Shown: one piece after another, positions 23,701 through 38,700 of the stretch
Position numbering within the stretch: the first letter of the stretch is position 1
Layout of the letters: every line of letters begins with the position of its first letter
NCBI RefSeq assembly: GCF_000003815.2
Contig: NC_049984.1
Span: 23,111,797 to 23,175,665, forward strand
From: Branchiostoma floridae
Taxonomy: Eukaryota; Chordata; Leptocardii; Amphioxiformes; Branchiostomatidae
DNA: 63,869 nucleotides
Direction: 5' to 3'
Notes under the pieces: model-generated
What the model was told of the DNA's origin: nothing
What the model saw: the letters and a program-made list of their open reading frames with translations, nothing else
Database searches by the model: none
Made by a program: the position numbers and the translations under genes

Positions 23701-26700
23701 TTTCCCACAAAATTTGTGGCTTGAGCAGAAATCGTGTATTGAAGAAAGTTTTTGTAACAAAGGCTTGTGTCCAAGCCCATAGATACTTTTCCCCTTTTTT
23801 TGTAATTACATAATACATTTACAATGTGTATGATAATATCTGTACAATCATGTTATACCACTGTCATATAATAAAGGGTTAATGCCCCGNNNNNNNNNNN
23901 NNNNNNNNNNNNNNNNNNNNNNNNNNNNNNNNNNNNNNNNNNNNNNNNNNNNNNNNNNNNNNNNNNNNNNNNNNNNNNNNNNNNNNNNNGTATTTGCTTA
24001 AATTCACTATTTTTCGGACGAGGCAGCGCGGATTTCCCTGCCGCTAGCGCTATGACCCAAACATCCTAACTAGGGATGCGTACCGGTACGCCGGATCGGT
24101 GCTGGATTTGCAAAAACTTTTCGGTTCAGGTCCAAAAATAACTGATTCGGTGCTGCACTCACATATATCCTTTTCGTTTTAGACCATATTTAACCTTCCA
24201 GAAATCTTGAAATTTGCGCTGAACAAAGACGAAAACATCGCTGAGTGAAACATCAAGGTCCATAGGCCGAGCTCAAACACATGCTACACACACAGTCACT
24301 CAGATCCGTAAATTCTCGATCAAAACACAGAAATTAACCACCAAATAAACAAACTAAAAAGTTACCAATACTTTTCCACCGTTTTTCACCCGTAGTCTAC
24401 TTGTTTTAATGTTCCAGCAAAGAAAAAACCCTTCCAAAATAAAGCACAGCGTTCAATCGGCTCGAAAACATCCGCCATGTTGGATTCATCAACTCACGCC
24501 GAATCTCGCGGAAATGCGCGAGAGAATGAATATTTTCTGCAGTACCGATATTGTTCAATAGGGGGCAGTGTCTATGACCTCCTTGGTTTTTGCAACATTG
24601 AAAATAGCACAAGTGGTGAATTGAGAAAGGTATTCTACTAAGTTGGAATGTTTCTTCAAAATGTTATTTTGTAACAATGATTATGAAATAAAGTTCTTTT
24701 TTTTATTTCTTCAATTTTTATTTTCATTCATTTCTTACTTTTATTTTAATCTTTGTTGATGTTGTGACACTCAGATAAAGAAAATATATGCAATAACATA
24801 GGAATTATTCTGTTCATTATTTATATACAACTAACTGATATGGTACTCAGGCATAAATGAATAAAAAGAGCCTACCTGCTTGTGACTGAAGTAGCATGGA
24901 CACAGTTTACATGTCGATTTGGTATTTTTCCGGACTGAAGTAGCATGGACACAGTTTACATGTCAATTTGGTATTTTTCCGGGGGGTACTTTTATTCCAG
25001 GGGGTACTTTTATTAGATTTTGAGGATTTGTCCGGGGGGTACTTTTATTCCAGGGGGTACTTCTATTTGAGAGGTGAGAGTACATCCTTTATTCAAGACT
25101 TCCAAGGCTTGGCATAATGACAAATTCCCTTCTGCTGGGACAAGTGTGTTGCTATTCAATCCTAAGTTATAGTTGTACATATTCAATACATTTGAAGGAA
25201 TGTGAACAGTAATAATGTTTGGATTAACTCTAACATGGACTGCACACTGTAGCATTCCTTTCTGCTGACGCATGACGCATGACGCCGTAACACGTAGATT
25301 CAGGCCAGGCAGGTGGATAACGCTCCCCTGATTGGTCAGAATGAATCGACACCGGCACCGGTGTCGATTTGCATCGACACCGGTGCCGGTGTCGATGCAA
25401 ATGACGTGTTGATACAGAAACACTGCCTGTTGCAACCATACTGCAGCCTTATGTCACGCTGCACCGAGTTTGAAATTGTAGTTTGCGAGGATTTGGAGTT
25501 CCTGACAGGGTCATTTTGGCGGTAGCAGAAGGTATGCGTGCCTTGAGCATTAAAGTGCAAGTCTTTGTCGGTGAATTTACCGATCGAGACAATGTTACTT
25601 GGTGAGAAAGATTAGTGGGAACTGAAATCATGTGTAGCTTGCTCATGGTCAATTGATCAGCATTTTCTCTATAGTGTCCACCTGTCTATAGCCAGGCCAT
25701 ATTTCTCCAGTCCCTTGAGTGGCCGCTATAGACAGGTTTGACTGTATTTGCACTCTTCCACCAGAGCCCCCCTCCAACGTTACTTCCTGGTGCATGTCTA
25801 ATGCCAATATTTTGTCACATCCTCATATCTAATGCCAATATTTCTCCACATCCTCCAGGTTTCCACTTGTCACACAAGGTGTCAAAAATTGTTCCAGAGA
25901 GCTGCTTGCTGGTTGTGCTTGGGCTGATAGTTGGAGCCATCCTGTTTCTCACCAAACAGGTCAGTAAAGCTATGTCTGATATCTTTCGATGTAGGTTAGA
26001 CATCCAGGTAATAAGATACACCAAAAAGTAGTTCCTCAAGCAACTGGAATTCTATCCGAAACGTCTGACCGTTTCCTAAGTCTGATATCTTTCCTAATCT
26101 TAGGCCTAGGAAAAAAACATTACATTGAGTCTGTTTCAGTCCTGAAAAAATTAGGGTTGGTAGGCAGGGATTATCTTTCTTTTCTTTTCTTTTTGTAGAC
26201 TTCGGCCCAAAACTGTACAATACAGTTTTTAAACTTGAAGGTACATGTAAAACTGAAATGCATGAGGACACTTAAATGTCTTCAGTGTCAAGATTTAATT
26301 TTGCTCAGAATGTTCACAAATCAGATCAGGGGATAACGTGACATTCATCCTTCATTAGATTATGGACAAGCAGTTTAATACTTCAATAAGAACCAGGTTG
26401 AATAAAAAGTCCAACTGGAAGCTATGTGACTCCACTCCAATACCCACCCAAAAAAGGGTCTAGGGTCGGAAGATTTTTCTAGGGTAGGTAGGGTCAAACA
26501 GGAAACACTGTGACAACATTTTTTCCCTAGGCCTTAGATTCGTTTCTGTCTGCTTCTCTGATCGCTCCCTATAGCTAGCTAAATTGTTTGGCACAGATTA
26601 ATGGAAAAACAAGTTGCATTAATTTTGAATATCAGAGTACTAGTAACATGATTACGACATAAAGAGTTTTGATTAGCTCCCAGTTGGGCTATTTTGGGTG

Positions 26701-29700
26701 TCATGTATTTTGTTTTCAGAATCAATGTAACTGAAATCAAATCCTGTTACCATGCCATGACAGAGCACCATGAAACATCAATTAACACACTACAAAATGT
26801 TTTTGGGATAGTTCCTTATACTGTAAAAGGGAAATGTCTGTGGGGATTTAATATCACGTTGAAACTGCCATGCAGGGTTGTATCATTGAAGGGGACATGT
26901 TTGCTGTGGTTTCATGTTCATACTGACTTCTATACTGAAAAAAAACAGCAAACTTAAAACCACCGCAAACAGTCAGTTCCCCTTTATTTTGCATTATTGG
27001 ACTGAGTGTCTCTGAAAGACAAGCTAATAATTTGATATTGCCTTAATGACCTTGGGGCTTAGCTGCATGCCATTTTAGCTATTGCCACTGTTGGGTTTGA
27101 TATAACCTCCTTGGTTTCTAGATTTAGGATTATTGTGACACATGCATTTGTAACAGACACCCATAAAAGGCTTAGCTTCAAGGATTAGCCTGTTGGCATC
27201 TCTCAAAAGAGGGATAGCAGTGCACAGAAAAGAGATTGGTCTGCATTTGTACATGTACATCAGGTCTGTTGTCAGGACCTGTCACTCCATATGCTTATTA
27301 GGAGGAAAGAGAGCTTTGCCCCATCCGTCCAAAAATATTATTTCGCACTTCATGACATGAAATTGATGAAAATGTATTTATTAGAATGACACTATAAGTT
27401 AACATGATGGGCACTCAAAAGTAGCACGTAAAAAAATTGAAAGCTTAGTAAGAGACAGCCCTGCTCTTTATCAGTACAGATTAAAGTGCTGATTCCTAAT
27501 CACTTATAGGTCACATGAGCTACGTCAGTGTTCTCACCAGGCCTTTTCAGCATAGGGGGCAGGCTTTTAGCCAGGCATGCGTCAACGCGTCATCTGGACG
27601 CACCTTTCTTAGAATAACAAGAAATTTTATGCCCCTGGAGGCCCTTACACTGGGGAGAAAATCGTCTGACAAGCATGAAATTCTGATTGACCAGGGATGC
27701 TACCAGGTCATCTGTGGTCAGTCTTCTACTGTGACCTCTGGAACAGTATTTTTGCCTCTTGGGATACCTAAGAATGCACTTTTTAAACTTAGAATCATCA
27801 AAAACTCTGCACCATGGAAGGTGGATGCCCCCAGACCCCCCTACAATAGTCACTTACCGTGACTCACCAGTAAGTTTGGACACCCTATTATAAAATCCTA
27901 GCTAAAAGCCAGATAGGGGGCCCCTATGCTGTGAAAAATCCTGGTGAGAACAAGTATGTGGGAAATATGTTTCAGTTGTCAGACCTATATATAAAACCAG
28001 GTCTGTTGCAAATCATTTCATTGCAATGCCATTTTGTGGAAACTTATATAGTCCCATCCCTGCAGTATTAGAATTGCTACCTGCACATTGTCCAATGTGA
28101 ATTTAAACTCTACGTTGTACATGTATGTTTTAATAGTTAATACTAGATCTGAAGGGCTTGATTTTTCTTAAAATGTCCTTAGGCCATGTTGATTTGATTA
28201 TATGGATGACGTCCACGTGCACATCAATTTTTGGCCGTTTCCAAAAATAAATAAAAAGATTTCAACCATGCTTTAAATCATACAAAGCAGCTGCAAAAGG
28301 AGCAAATATATGCTGTGGATTAAATAATATACATATCAGAAAACATCATTAATGTCAGCATCAATACCAACTAAAGGTCAAAGAAGAAGATGTGAAAACA
28401 AAACAAGAATTTATTGTTAGGTATTCAATACTCTGTATTTGGTCCAGGGCTCTAGCCAGCTCGAAGTCAGCCAATTCCCACTGTCACGAAAACACTATTC
28501 CAGGAGTTACAGAGACTGAACTGAGACCTTGAAAAACAGGTTTTTAATGAGATTATTGTATGCAAAAGGGCGCCGACACACTTCGTCAACAATAATAACA
28601 ATAGCAAAACAAACAGTGTGTGGCTTTTACGGCCGTGGACGACGTCCCCAAGCCGCCTGTAGCTTCCACCAAGGATTTTTGTCCGTCAAGGTTGATGAAT
28701 TGGTTTTAAAATTTTTCCGTCACGCGCAGCAAATTTCAGTAAGTTTTCATAATGGATGCAACTTTTTTTGGGTCAAACTTTATTTATTCCACTCTCGCAT
28801 CAGTTTTTGGGTTCCCAGAGGACATCATCCATATATCAAATCAACGTGGCCTTAGGTAGGGACCAAAAATGCTTTATATTGGTGGGAGGGGGGTTGTATG
28901 ATTGACTGTACATTTTTTTCTTGTTTTGCCTAATTTTGGTCACAATTCATATTCAAAACTACATTGTATGTCTTCCAGGAGGAAAACATCCACACCCTAA
29001 GTGCAGATACTTTTTTCCTGTACCTGCTGCCACCCATTGTGGTAGACGCTGGCTACTTCATGCCCAACCGTGCCTTCTTTGACAACATTGGAAGCATTCT
29101 TACATATGCAGGTAGGGTCAATCAACACCTGGTGTTAAAGACTTTGATAGACTACGCATTTTTAATTTTCAAAAAGTTACCTGTACTGTGAAAACATTAC
29201 ACTGTTTATATCAAAATCAAGTGAGTTTCAATTATATGAAACTAAGTGCTTTTCTTGTATGTGTTTTTATGAGATTGTTTATACCGCAATTGTCATTAAT
29301 TGTCATAGAAAATGGAGGTATAGTTTTTGGTCTGATGTGTTTTTTGTTTTGTTTGTGTTTGTGTGCATGTTTGTGTATGTTCCCAGTGCAGTATCTTAAA
29401 AACCTAGATGGATCAATCATGTATGATTATGTGGGTATGTGTTGTGGACCAAAATGTCATTGCCCATTTTCGGCCTCATGGTGGCTGACCTTGGTACTGC
29501 AGCAGGACTACCTGTTTTGTATTGTAAATGGTCCTGGACATACTTTATTAGTCTGTATAATCATTTATGGAGGCAGATTGGCATTGAAGCAAGGAAAAAG
29601 TGTACATTATTTTGTGCCCCTTGCAGGCTCCTCTGAAACTGCAGGGGCATTTTTTGTATCTCTTGTTCTGTGTTTCCCAGCCATTGGTATGTAATTGAAC

Positions 29701-32700
29701 ACCTCCATCTGGAGCTGCAGGGGTGTTTTTTTTTAATGAGGCCACACCAATTTTATTTGTTGTTTCTCGGATTTCCCAACCCTATTTTTTCAGATTTGAA
29801 AAAAAAACAAACTTTTCAAATTGATGGCCACACCTTGTGTTGACAAAATTTCACTGCCTCTCCTTTCTCAAATTAACTATGGCACTCAAATTCCAGTAGC
29901 TGTACGTGCATATTTTGGACGGTACGTTTATCATTGTTCTTCAAACTTTGGACTTTGCCATCAGGGACGCCCTAAATGTTTGAAAGTTTAGGTTTTCCTG
30001 TCCGATCTCGCCTACCCCCGAAAGTTTTTAAAATCCTTTTTGACCAACCCAATTTTTTTCTGAAAAAATCTGAGAAACAACAAATAAAGTTGGTGTGGCC
30101 TAACAGTGCCTGAAATACTTTTTTCAGCCAGGTTGTCCAAGTGGCAACCTGAGTCAAAAGGCAGGTTGCGCCATGAACATTTCAGGTTGCCCCACTTCCA
30201 TATTATTGCTTTCTTCAAATCAGCTACTTAATATCCATATCTTTTCTTACAGTTACATGTAACTGTAATATGTTTTATGTTATCAAAAAATAATTACAAA
30301 AGCTTATGCACGTAGGTGGGGGAAAAGCAGACATTGTTCCAACTGCATATCAGGTTGCGCAGTGTGCAACCTGGGTTTGAAATTAAGATGCGCCAAGCAA
30401 AATGTGGTTGCATTTTCAAGTGGGCAAGTGGGTATTTCGAGCATTGTCTAATCTTTTGACCTGTGCCAAACTAATCATTCGTTCTATATTTCCCAGTCAT
30501 TGGCACGTTATGGAACACTTTGGGCATCTCCATGTCCTTATATGGGTGTGCCCAGCTGGGCTGGCTGGGCTCCGTTAGCGACATCTCCCTCCTACGCTGC
30601 CTCCTGTTCGGCAGTCTCATCTCCGCTGTGGACCCCGTGGCGGTACTGGCCGTGTTTGAGGAGGTCCACGTCAACGAACTTCTCCATATTACTGTGTTTG
30701 GAGAGTCACTGCTCAACGATGCAGTGACAGTGGTGAGTTAATGTATTGTTTTGCTCTTATAATGACTTTTTCTTTTAAGTTTTATAATCATACCCAAGTC
30801 TCCCATTGCTAAAACTTACATTAATTTTGTAACTCTCTACTTGTATTGTCAAATTTAAACATCTCAGCATTTTCACATGTACATGTACATGTACGTTCTG
30901 GCTCTAAAAGCTTAGAAAATTATTTTCGACATTTGAACAAGGTACTTTCAAAGGAGACTCCAGAATGCCTAATATTTGATGCAATGAACAAAGAAATAGT
31001 GCACAAGACAAGGGATCAATATGTAAATACTGTAAATGCATTGAAGTTGGCGGGAATTTAATTTCGTGGTAGCGGGATAAAGGACTTTTCGCGGTGGTTT
31101 TCATTTCGCGGTAGCACCATGCCCCGTAGTCTCTTACTGCCATGGAAAAATGTTCCCAGTGGTTTTAAGTTTGCGGTGAAGCGGACACAGCAAAAATCAC
31201 AAACATTAAACCACCGCGAAGTTATAAAAGTTTCTGCATTTACAGTACATGCAGGGTTGGACTGTGGACAAGTCTTAAAATTTTCACTTGCCCTGTACTG
31301 GCCCAAACCAAATTTGTAATGACAGTAATGTACAGGAAGACATTATTTTTTTTGTGCTTAGCCGATCAGGATTTTCACTTGTCCTGGGCAATAAGGCCAA
31401 GGGACTTAATCATGACATGTCTGAATAGTTGGAACCTTTTATTTTTGCAGGTACTGTACCACATGTTTGATGCATACAATGAAATCGGCGAGGACAACAT
31501 CATAGCCATTGACGTTGTGGCTGGCTGTGCGTCATTCTTCATCGTTGGACTGGGAGGTGTTCTCTTTGGGGTCATCTTTGGGGTCATCACATCCTTCACA
31601 ACAAGGTCAGAGGTCATAGTTCACACTGATTGTAAGTTTAATGACAAAGACAGTCAAACCTTGTCACCGTGGTTGGGCATCCACCTGGCGCAGGCAGCCC
31701 ACTCAAGTTACAAGCCACATTAGAAAAGTCCTGTCCATTTTTTACATAGTATTATAAAATGCCACCCTGTATGTCCTGAGCAAAGACCTGTCTTCAGCAA
31801 CCACCCGTGAGTCTTTGCTAAATCCGGGTTTGCTAAAAACCTGGTTTAACTGTGTGCTGTTGTGTACAAAATTCCAGTTAAATCCTTATAATATACTTGG
31901 TCATAACTGACTGTGGTTTTAAAAAGTGACTGCTGACTGAAACACTGCATACTTGATACACACATCTGCATACATCTTTTCATGGCGCTAGGTGGCGCTT
32001 TCGGCAGTAGCAGTGTTTATGAGTCGGTCTGTAATAGTTCTCAATAAAAGCTTATTTCTCGTCATTTGCGTGCCCATCCGATCTAAATCCACGTGCAGAG
32101 AGTTAGCAGGACAGTATCGCTACACTTTGAAGACGAGACTTGAACGTTTTGTGTTGTGTACAACGATTTCTGGATCTTGTAAGTTGCCAGCGTCGGCTGA
32201 GTGGGGAGGGTGCCGAACAAAGGAATCCTACACGACAGCACACCAGACGTCCTACGATCGTCGAGTGGAGTTCTAAATGCCCAGAAAAGCATCCATCAAA
32301 GAAGCTGATTTCTAAGTCTACGGGGATAACCGCACGATTTGACCGGTGAGTCTTCTGTGAAGAAATTGGCTATAAGCACAGTGTTGGGCTGTAGCAAGCC
32401 TTTGTTTACATTTTCATGATGTCCGAAGTGGATATATCCGTGCCAGATCCGCTTGCGGACAAGCTGGCCGACACGAATCTGTGGATTAAATGCTACATGA
32501 AATCAGGATTCAGGGCAAGGGAAGAAGACGTTGCCTTGTCCCTAGTAGAAAGTACGCAACATCATGGAGCCGATGGTGTGAGACCGTCAGACATATTGGG
32601 TGTTCAAGTTATTCCCCCAATGATCATCATAAACTTGTCAAACCCCAAAGTAAAAGCCGCAGCTCTCAAACAGGCTCATATTCAGTTACATGGCAAGGAT

Positions 32701-35700
32701 CTGACTTTGCTCGACTTCGTGACCACACCCCTGACAAAACCTCGCTTAACCAGGATATCAATACACGGGGTGTATCACTCGGTACCTGACGTCGTTGTAG
32801 CTGATTGGGTTGACAAGTTTTCCATACGTGCCACACCAATCGAGAGACATCTAGTAAAAAACGCTACTGACATGTTCAAGCACCTTAGAACGGGGCACAG
32901 GTTCTGTTATGTGGAAAAGTTCACTGAGCGTCCGCCCCCGAGGTTCACCACCATAAGTGTGCCGCATCCACTGAACCCTTCTGAATGTACTGACATTGAT
33001 CTTGAGGTATTTTGTGGTCAAGGGCAGATCGTTAACTGTCGACGTTGCAAAGCTCTCGACCACAAGGCTTACGAATGCCCTAACATCACGTGCTTTTCAT
33101 GCGGTATGACTGGGCACACCAAGGCAAATTGCGCTTCCATTACTGAAACCGAGCGACATCCAACTCGGCGCTATCAAAGAAGGTCCGCTGACCGAGATGA
33201 TTCTGTTGGGTTTAGTCCCCAAACCCAAGACTCGGTAGACATGATCAACCGAGCCTTTAACAAGTATGTGAGACCAGCCGTAGTACCTACGTCTAACAGA
33301 TTCCAGTCACTCGCTAGACTAGAGGACGAATCTGACATCGCCATTGCAGGAGCTATACGGGACATTCGTGTTCAACACACAGATCAGCGTCCGTCAGCGG
33401 TTGCTGATGCTGACAGGCGCCACCTCTCTAATCACAGGAATAAGCGGCGGTCTAGGGCCTCCAGACTCATGTCGGCTGAGGAACCACATCCCAACAGCGA
33501 CGTCACAGCACCAAGCTACCGCCCTTCAAACGATCGCTACAACCTGAGGAACAGGAAACGGTCGCTCCCCTCACCCGAACAACGCACGCATCCGGCAACT
33601 AAAAAACAGAACGCAGAACGATTTCAGGTCAGTCAAGGAGTCCCGAAACCTGCTCGTGACCTACACACCAAAACCGTTTCCCACATAACCACCCCTCCAC
33701 TCACCACCGATATTCCACCTTTGGACCTCCGGACTACGTGTGAGGAATCCCTGTCGGCCATGCCCGCGACGAGTCCTCCTGTTTCAACCGTTTCCTGTGA
33801 TACTGTCCGCGACTGCGCCACGAACACTCACTCAAACTCCAGACCGTTGGTGGGCGAATAGCAACGAGTAAAGACTCTCCCAACTGACATTTCATGTCTC
33901 AATGTACTATACTTAAACGCTCGCAGTGTCAAGTCAGTTAGCAAGAAATATAACAAACTCGTTTGCTTTCAAAATCTTGTTGCTACTGTACAGCCTGACA
34001 TCATATCTGTGACTGAAACCTGGCTAACTCCGTGTGTAGCCGACCAGGAGCTTCTGCCCCAGGACTACACCGTTCATCGGAAAGACAGAAGTGTCACCAA
34101 GCCTGGAATGACAGGTGGTGGTGTAATGTTGGCTGTTAAATCTAATATTCTCTCACAGAGAAGAGAGGACCTTGAGCCCATGGACGAGGTTGTTATTTGT
34201 GACATTCATCCCACAAATCATCAAAAAATTGTACTCATTGTGTATTACAGGCCACCGAGCGGTGACTTGTCTGTCTTTAATGCTAATCTGAGTTCTATTC
34301 TAAGCTGTGTCTCCAAGGAGTACAGCCAGGTAGTACTGATGGGTGATCTTAACTGCCCAAACATAGATTGGTCTAAAGGAGGAAGCCACTCCGAACATGA
34401 GAGTCGCCTATGTGATTTACTAAATGACTACGCTCTTACTCAGATAAATAATGTCATCTCCAACAGTCATGGTCATTTGCTAGATGTAGTGTTGACTAAC
34501 ATACCTGACAAATGTTTAGAAATCGAACAGGTCACATCAGAGTATCCTACTGACCATGCTATATTACAGTTTGGTTTGATCATCAATAGGAAGATCAAAA
34601 GGCATGAAGATAAACGATATGTTTATAATTATAAAAGAGGTAACTTTAATAGGCTAAGGTTAGATCTAGAATCAAAACTTCACAATATCAACGATGATGT
34701 TAATCTTGACAATGTCTGGGAGAGGTGGATGTTCGAAGTTACCGAATCTGTTGAGCTTTGTGTTCCAAAAATGTGTGTAAAACGATCATCTTCATTACCT
34801 TGGTTCGACGGCGAAGTCAGACATGCACGCAACAAAAAGAAGACGGCATGGCGATTAGCCAAACGAACTAACAGTCCTTCACATTGGAGCAAGTTTAGAA
34901 AACTCAGAAACGATCTTCAAAGACTCATTAAGACAAAGTACAACTCGTTTCTGAACAATCTTGGACCTCTAGTGCAAACGAATCCGAAAAGGTTTTGGTC
35001 TTTTTTTAGATCTAAAACCAAATCCAAATGCCTTCCGGCCGTCTTGAATTCAGCTAGCGCCAAAGCAAGCTCCGCCATAGAGAAGGCTGTCATGTTTAAC
35101 GATTACTTTCATTCAGTCTTCACTTTATCTAATGATACCCTTTGTCTGCCTGAAATTGTGGCTTTCGAACATCCATGTCTAGGAAATATTGTATTTTCAA
35201 TTGAAGAAGTCCAAAATGTACTGTCGATACTTGATTGCACCAAGGCAATTGGTCCAGATGGACTTTCACCTACTGTATTTCGAGAGTGCGCACATGTGAT
35301 CGCTCCTCACCTGACTGCATTGTTTAACAGAAGTTTGAGCCAGGGCTGGGTTCCTGCGCAGTGGAAGGATGCAAATATTTGTCCTGTCTTTAAAAAAGGC
35401 CGGAAAGATTTAGTAGAAAATTACCGCCCAATTTCTCTTCTTAGCATTGTCGGAAAGATAATGGAAAGGTGTTTGTTTAATCGTATATTTCCTCATTTAA
35501 AGCACTTGATATATCCGTTACAACACGGTTTCATCAAGGGAAGATCGTCATCGACACAGCTCCTTGAAATTTACCATGAAATTGGCGGGATTTTAGATCG
35601 AGGTGGCCAAGTAGACATCATATATTAATATTTTGGATTTTTCCAAGGCATTTGACTGCGTTTCTCACCAGCTGTTAGTCCATAAGCTCAAAATGTATGG

Positions 35701-38700
35701 TATTCATTCAAATTTACTTACCTGGTTATCTTTCATGTAGGAGGCAACGTGTAATGGTCGAGGGTACGTGTTCGGATTGGCTCCCAGTAGTATCGGGAGT
35801 CCCCCAGGGGTCAATTCTTGGTCCCCTCCTTTTCTTATTATATATCAACGATCTTCCATCCGTAGTTAGCAACAAAATGGGCCTTTACGCTGACGACTCT
35901 AAATGTTTCAAACGAATTTCTACTGTCTTAGATTGTGTATCACTCCAGAGAGTCATTGATTGTATGTACGATTGGAGTAATACTTGGCAAATGAATTTTA
36001 ATCCCAACAAATGTAAAATCCTTACAATAAGCAGATCTAGAAATCCTATTAACTTTACGTACAAAATGAATGACACGGTCCTCGAGTCTGTTCCTGAATT
36101 TACCGACTTAGGGGTATTAGCCACGTGGAATTTAACTTTCGATTCTCATGTACATAATATCACTTCGAGAGCAAATTCAGCTCTCGGCTTTTTAAAAAGA
36201 TCTGTAGGTTTCAATGCCCCTGTAAATGTAAAAAAAATGCTATATCTCACTTTAGTCAGAAGCAGACTTGAGTACTGCTCTGTCGTTTGGTCACCCTATA
36301 CACACAACCTCATTTCCTCAATCGAAAAAGTTCAAAGACGTGCCTCCAAGTATATTCTTAATGATTACACAGCAGACTACAAGACGAGATTAATACATTG
36401 TTCACTATTACCTCTGTCCTACCGACGAGAAATACTTGATCTATGTTTTTTATATAAGTGCTTACTAGGACTTTATGATATTAATATTGACAACTTTTTA
36501 AATCTCCCACATCCCCTTTTAAGAGCACATTCACAAGCTAAACTTATCCCTGGTAAATGTCACACTACAAACTTTCAGTACTCCTATTTTAACAGAATCG
36601 TCTACATATGGAACTCCTTACCACCTGAAATTAGAAAACTTCGGCTAAATCCAACATTCTCAACAAATCGTTTTAAGCAGTCCGTTATTGATCATTACTT
36701 CTCTCTTTTGGCCACACATTTTGATGTCTATCTAATAAGCACTTGGACCCATTGTTCCAAGTGCTGATTGGATGCACATCTAAATGTGTGGTCAACCTAT
36801 AGTTACATCATTCTCATTTGTTTGTTAACCTTAGTTTATCTGATCCCATTTATTGTTGTTTCGTTTGGGTATTGTTTCGTATCTTGCCGTTTTTTGTTAG
36901 AATACCTCTATGTAAAGTTCTTTGTTTTTATTTGCCCTTTCTCTATTGTTCATCGTTATGATTTTAACTGTTGCTGGAGGTGTGGGTCATGTAAAGGTAT
37001 ATCCTGTTACCCACACCTTGCAGAACTTTTTCTGTAAAGTTTAATAAAAAAAAAATAAATACATGTATCTGTCCTTAGTGCTGAAATACACTGACAGTTG
37101 TTGTACCTTTTCATACTGCTTTCATGTACAATGGATGGCATTTAAAAGAATGTCTATAATTTATGATCTTTTGGAGTTGATTTTCTTTGTAAAGTTGGAA
37201 TCAATTTTTGAAAATGAAAATATAGTAAGCAGACATCTTAAAAGCAAAGGGCAGGGAGGAAGACTTGAAAATGAATGTATTCACTGAGTCTCCATAAACC
37301 TGGTCCTCTTGCTGTATTTTCATTATGTTTTTCCAGTTATGCCTATTCTTTTACTTTTGTAAAATCTGAGAACCAACAAATTAAATTGGTGTGGCCAAAT
37401 TAAAAATTTCTGCATCATCACATTTTTCAGTTACATGTATAAATTTACAGATCTCTAAACCACACATTAGTATTGTTAAAAGGATTCATAAAAAACCTCA
37501 ACAAATGTGTAATTAAATGTATGTTTTACTGCAGGTTTACAGACCATGTGAGAGTGATCGAGCCTCTGTTTGTGTTTGTGTTCTCATACCTGGCCTACCT
37601 GACTGCCGAGATGTTCCACCTGTCAGGCATCATGGCGTAAGTATCTATAAGAATGAAGGAAAGGGGTTTTATAGAAGATTTTACTATTAATTACACTAAT
37701 GCAAGTTGCAAAACTGGTGTGTTGCACCAAAGGCTTTAGTAACATACTGTACAGTAATGGAAAGTCCGAAACCTTGCTGCCTTTATGGACAGTCAGTCGG
37801 AAACCACCTACTAGCAACTTAGAAACTAAGTGTGTTACAGACAGAATTGTTGATTTCAGTAGTGCTGGACTGTGATCACTGATCTATCCAATCATATGTA
37901 TGATCTGGATATGTAGCAGTTCTTCATAAATACGGGACGTACAATGTAGTCAATTTTCAAAGTTCAGGTCTGTGTTCAGTTTGTACTTTGCTGGTCATAC
38001 TTCTTCATACACTTCACCATAGCAGGCACCTCCAACACATGATGATACTGGACAATGTATGATATGTGCATGAATGTGCATGTGCATCCTCTGAATGGGA
38101 TTGAGGCCTCTGTTCCAATGTGTCAGTGACCTATACCCTTATCAAATTCAAGACCATACCATACCTTATCTTGAAAAGCATACCCTTCTGTGAGTTCATG
38201 CTGAGTTTTAAGGAAAGCTACAGTCCCGTGGGCATATCGAGGTCACCAAGTCAGCGATAAATGGCAAACCCAGGTGCATCAGCACCATCAATTGCAATCT
38301 CAGTTTCCCTATTCAGCCCAGGCACCAATTCTCAGAGGATAGAAGTTGTGCCATACATAACACCATGAAATCACTGGCCTTGCTTTTGAGGCCAATTGGT
38401 GTAAGAAAGGGTCTCCTATGACCAGGAAAGTGATCCTCAGGGTACCATGAACCTTTGAATCTTCGCGATTGTTTTAATACGATATGTTCACGGTTTTTGC
38501 GGCAAGTGTTTCACTTGCCAACTTAAAACCCACCAGTATTTCAATTACATGTACTGTACGGAATGTGACTCTAGCACTATGAAATTAAAACGACCACAAA
38601 CGCTCTATTCTCTCTGAGAAAAAACATCACTGCAAACCTCAAGGCATTTTACAGTATGTCGTTTCTTATGACAAATAAAAGATTCATAGACAATAAGAAT

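Larger units (their letters stand above)
31990..37060 (+). mobile_element. Non-LTR retrotransposon, Jockey/CR1-like, sense orientation in intron 5
   Basis: The element has a 5' UTR of about 430 nt, ORF1 (32416-33861), an in-frame TAG, ORF2 (33862-36767, disrupted), a 3' UTR, an 11-bp 3'-terminal hairpin and an A-rich tail with AATAAA (37043-37048). It encodes an apurinic-type endonuclease and reverse transcriptase but no RNase H. ORF1 is fully open and most of ORF2 is clean, so insertion was fairly recent. The left boundary is an estimate, and I could not identify target-site duplications by eye. Clade (Jockey, CR1 or a relative) would need a phylogeny. Confidence 0.88.

Noticed and set aside
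29188-29694. 168-codon open frame after exchanger exon 3
   Set aside because: It starts at a non-ATG codon in intron 3 and overlaps a diverged transposon. The Cys/Phe/Val-rich peptide comes from a TG-rich tract.
36768-37037. 89-codon open frame after the retrotransposon ORF2
   Set aside because: It lies in the 3' UTR just before the hairpin and tail and has no similarity I recognise; hydrophobic content follows from T-rich DNA.
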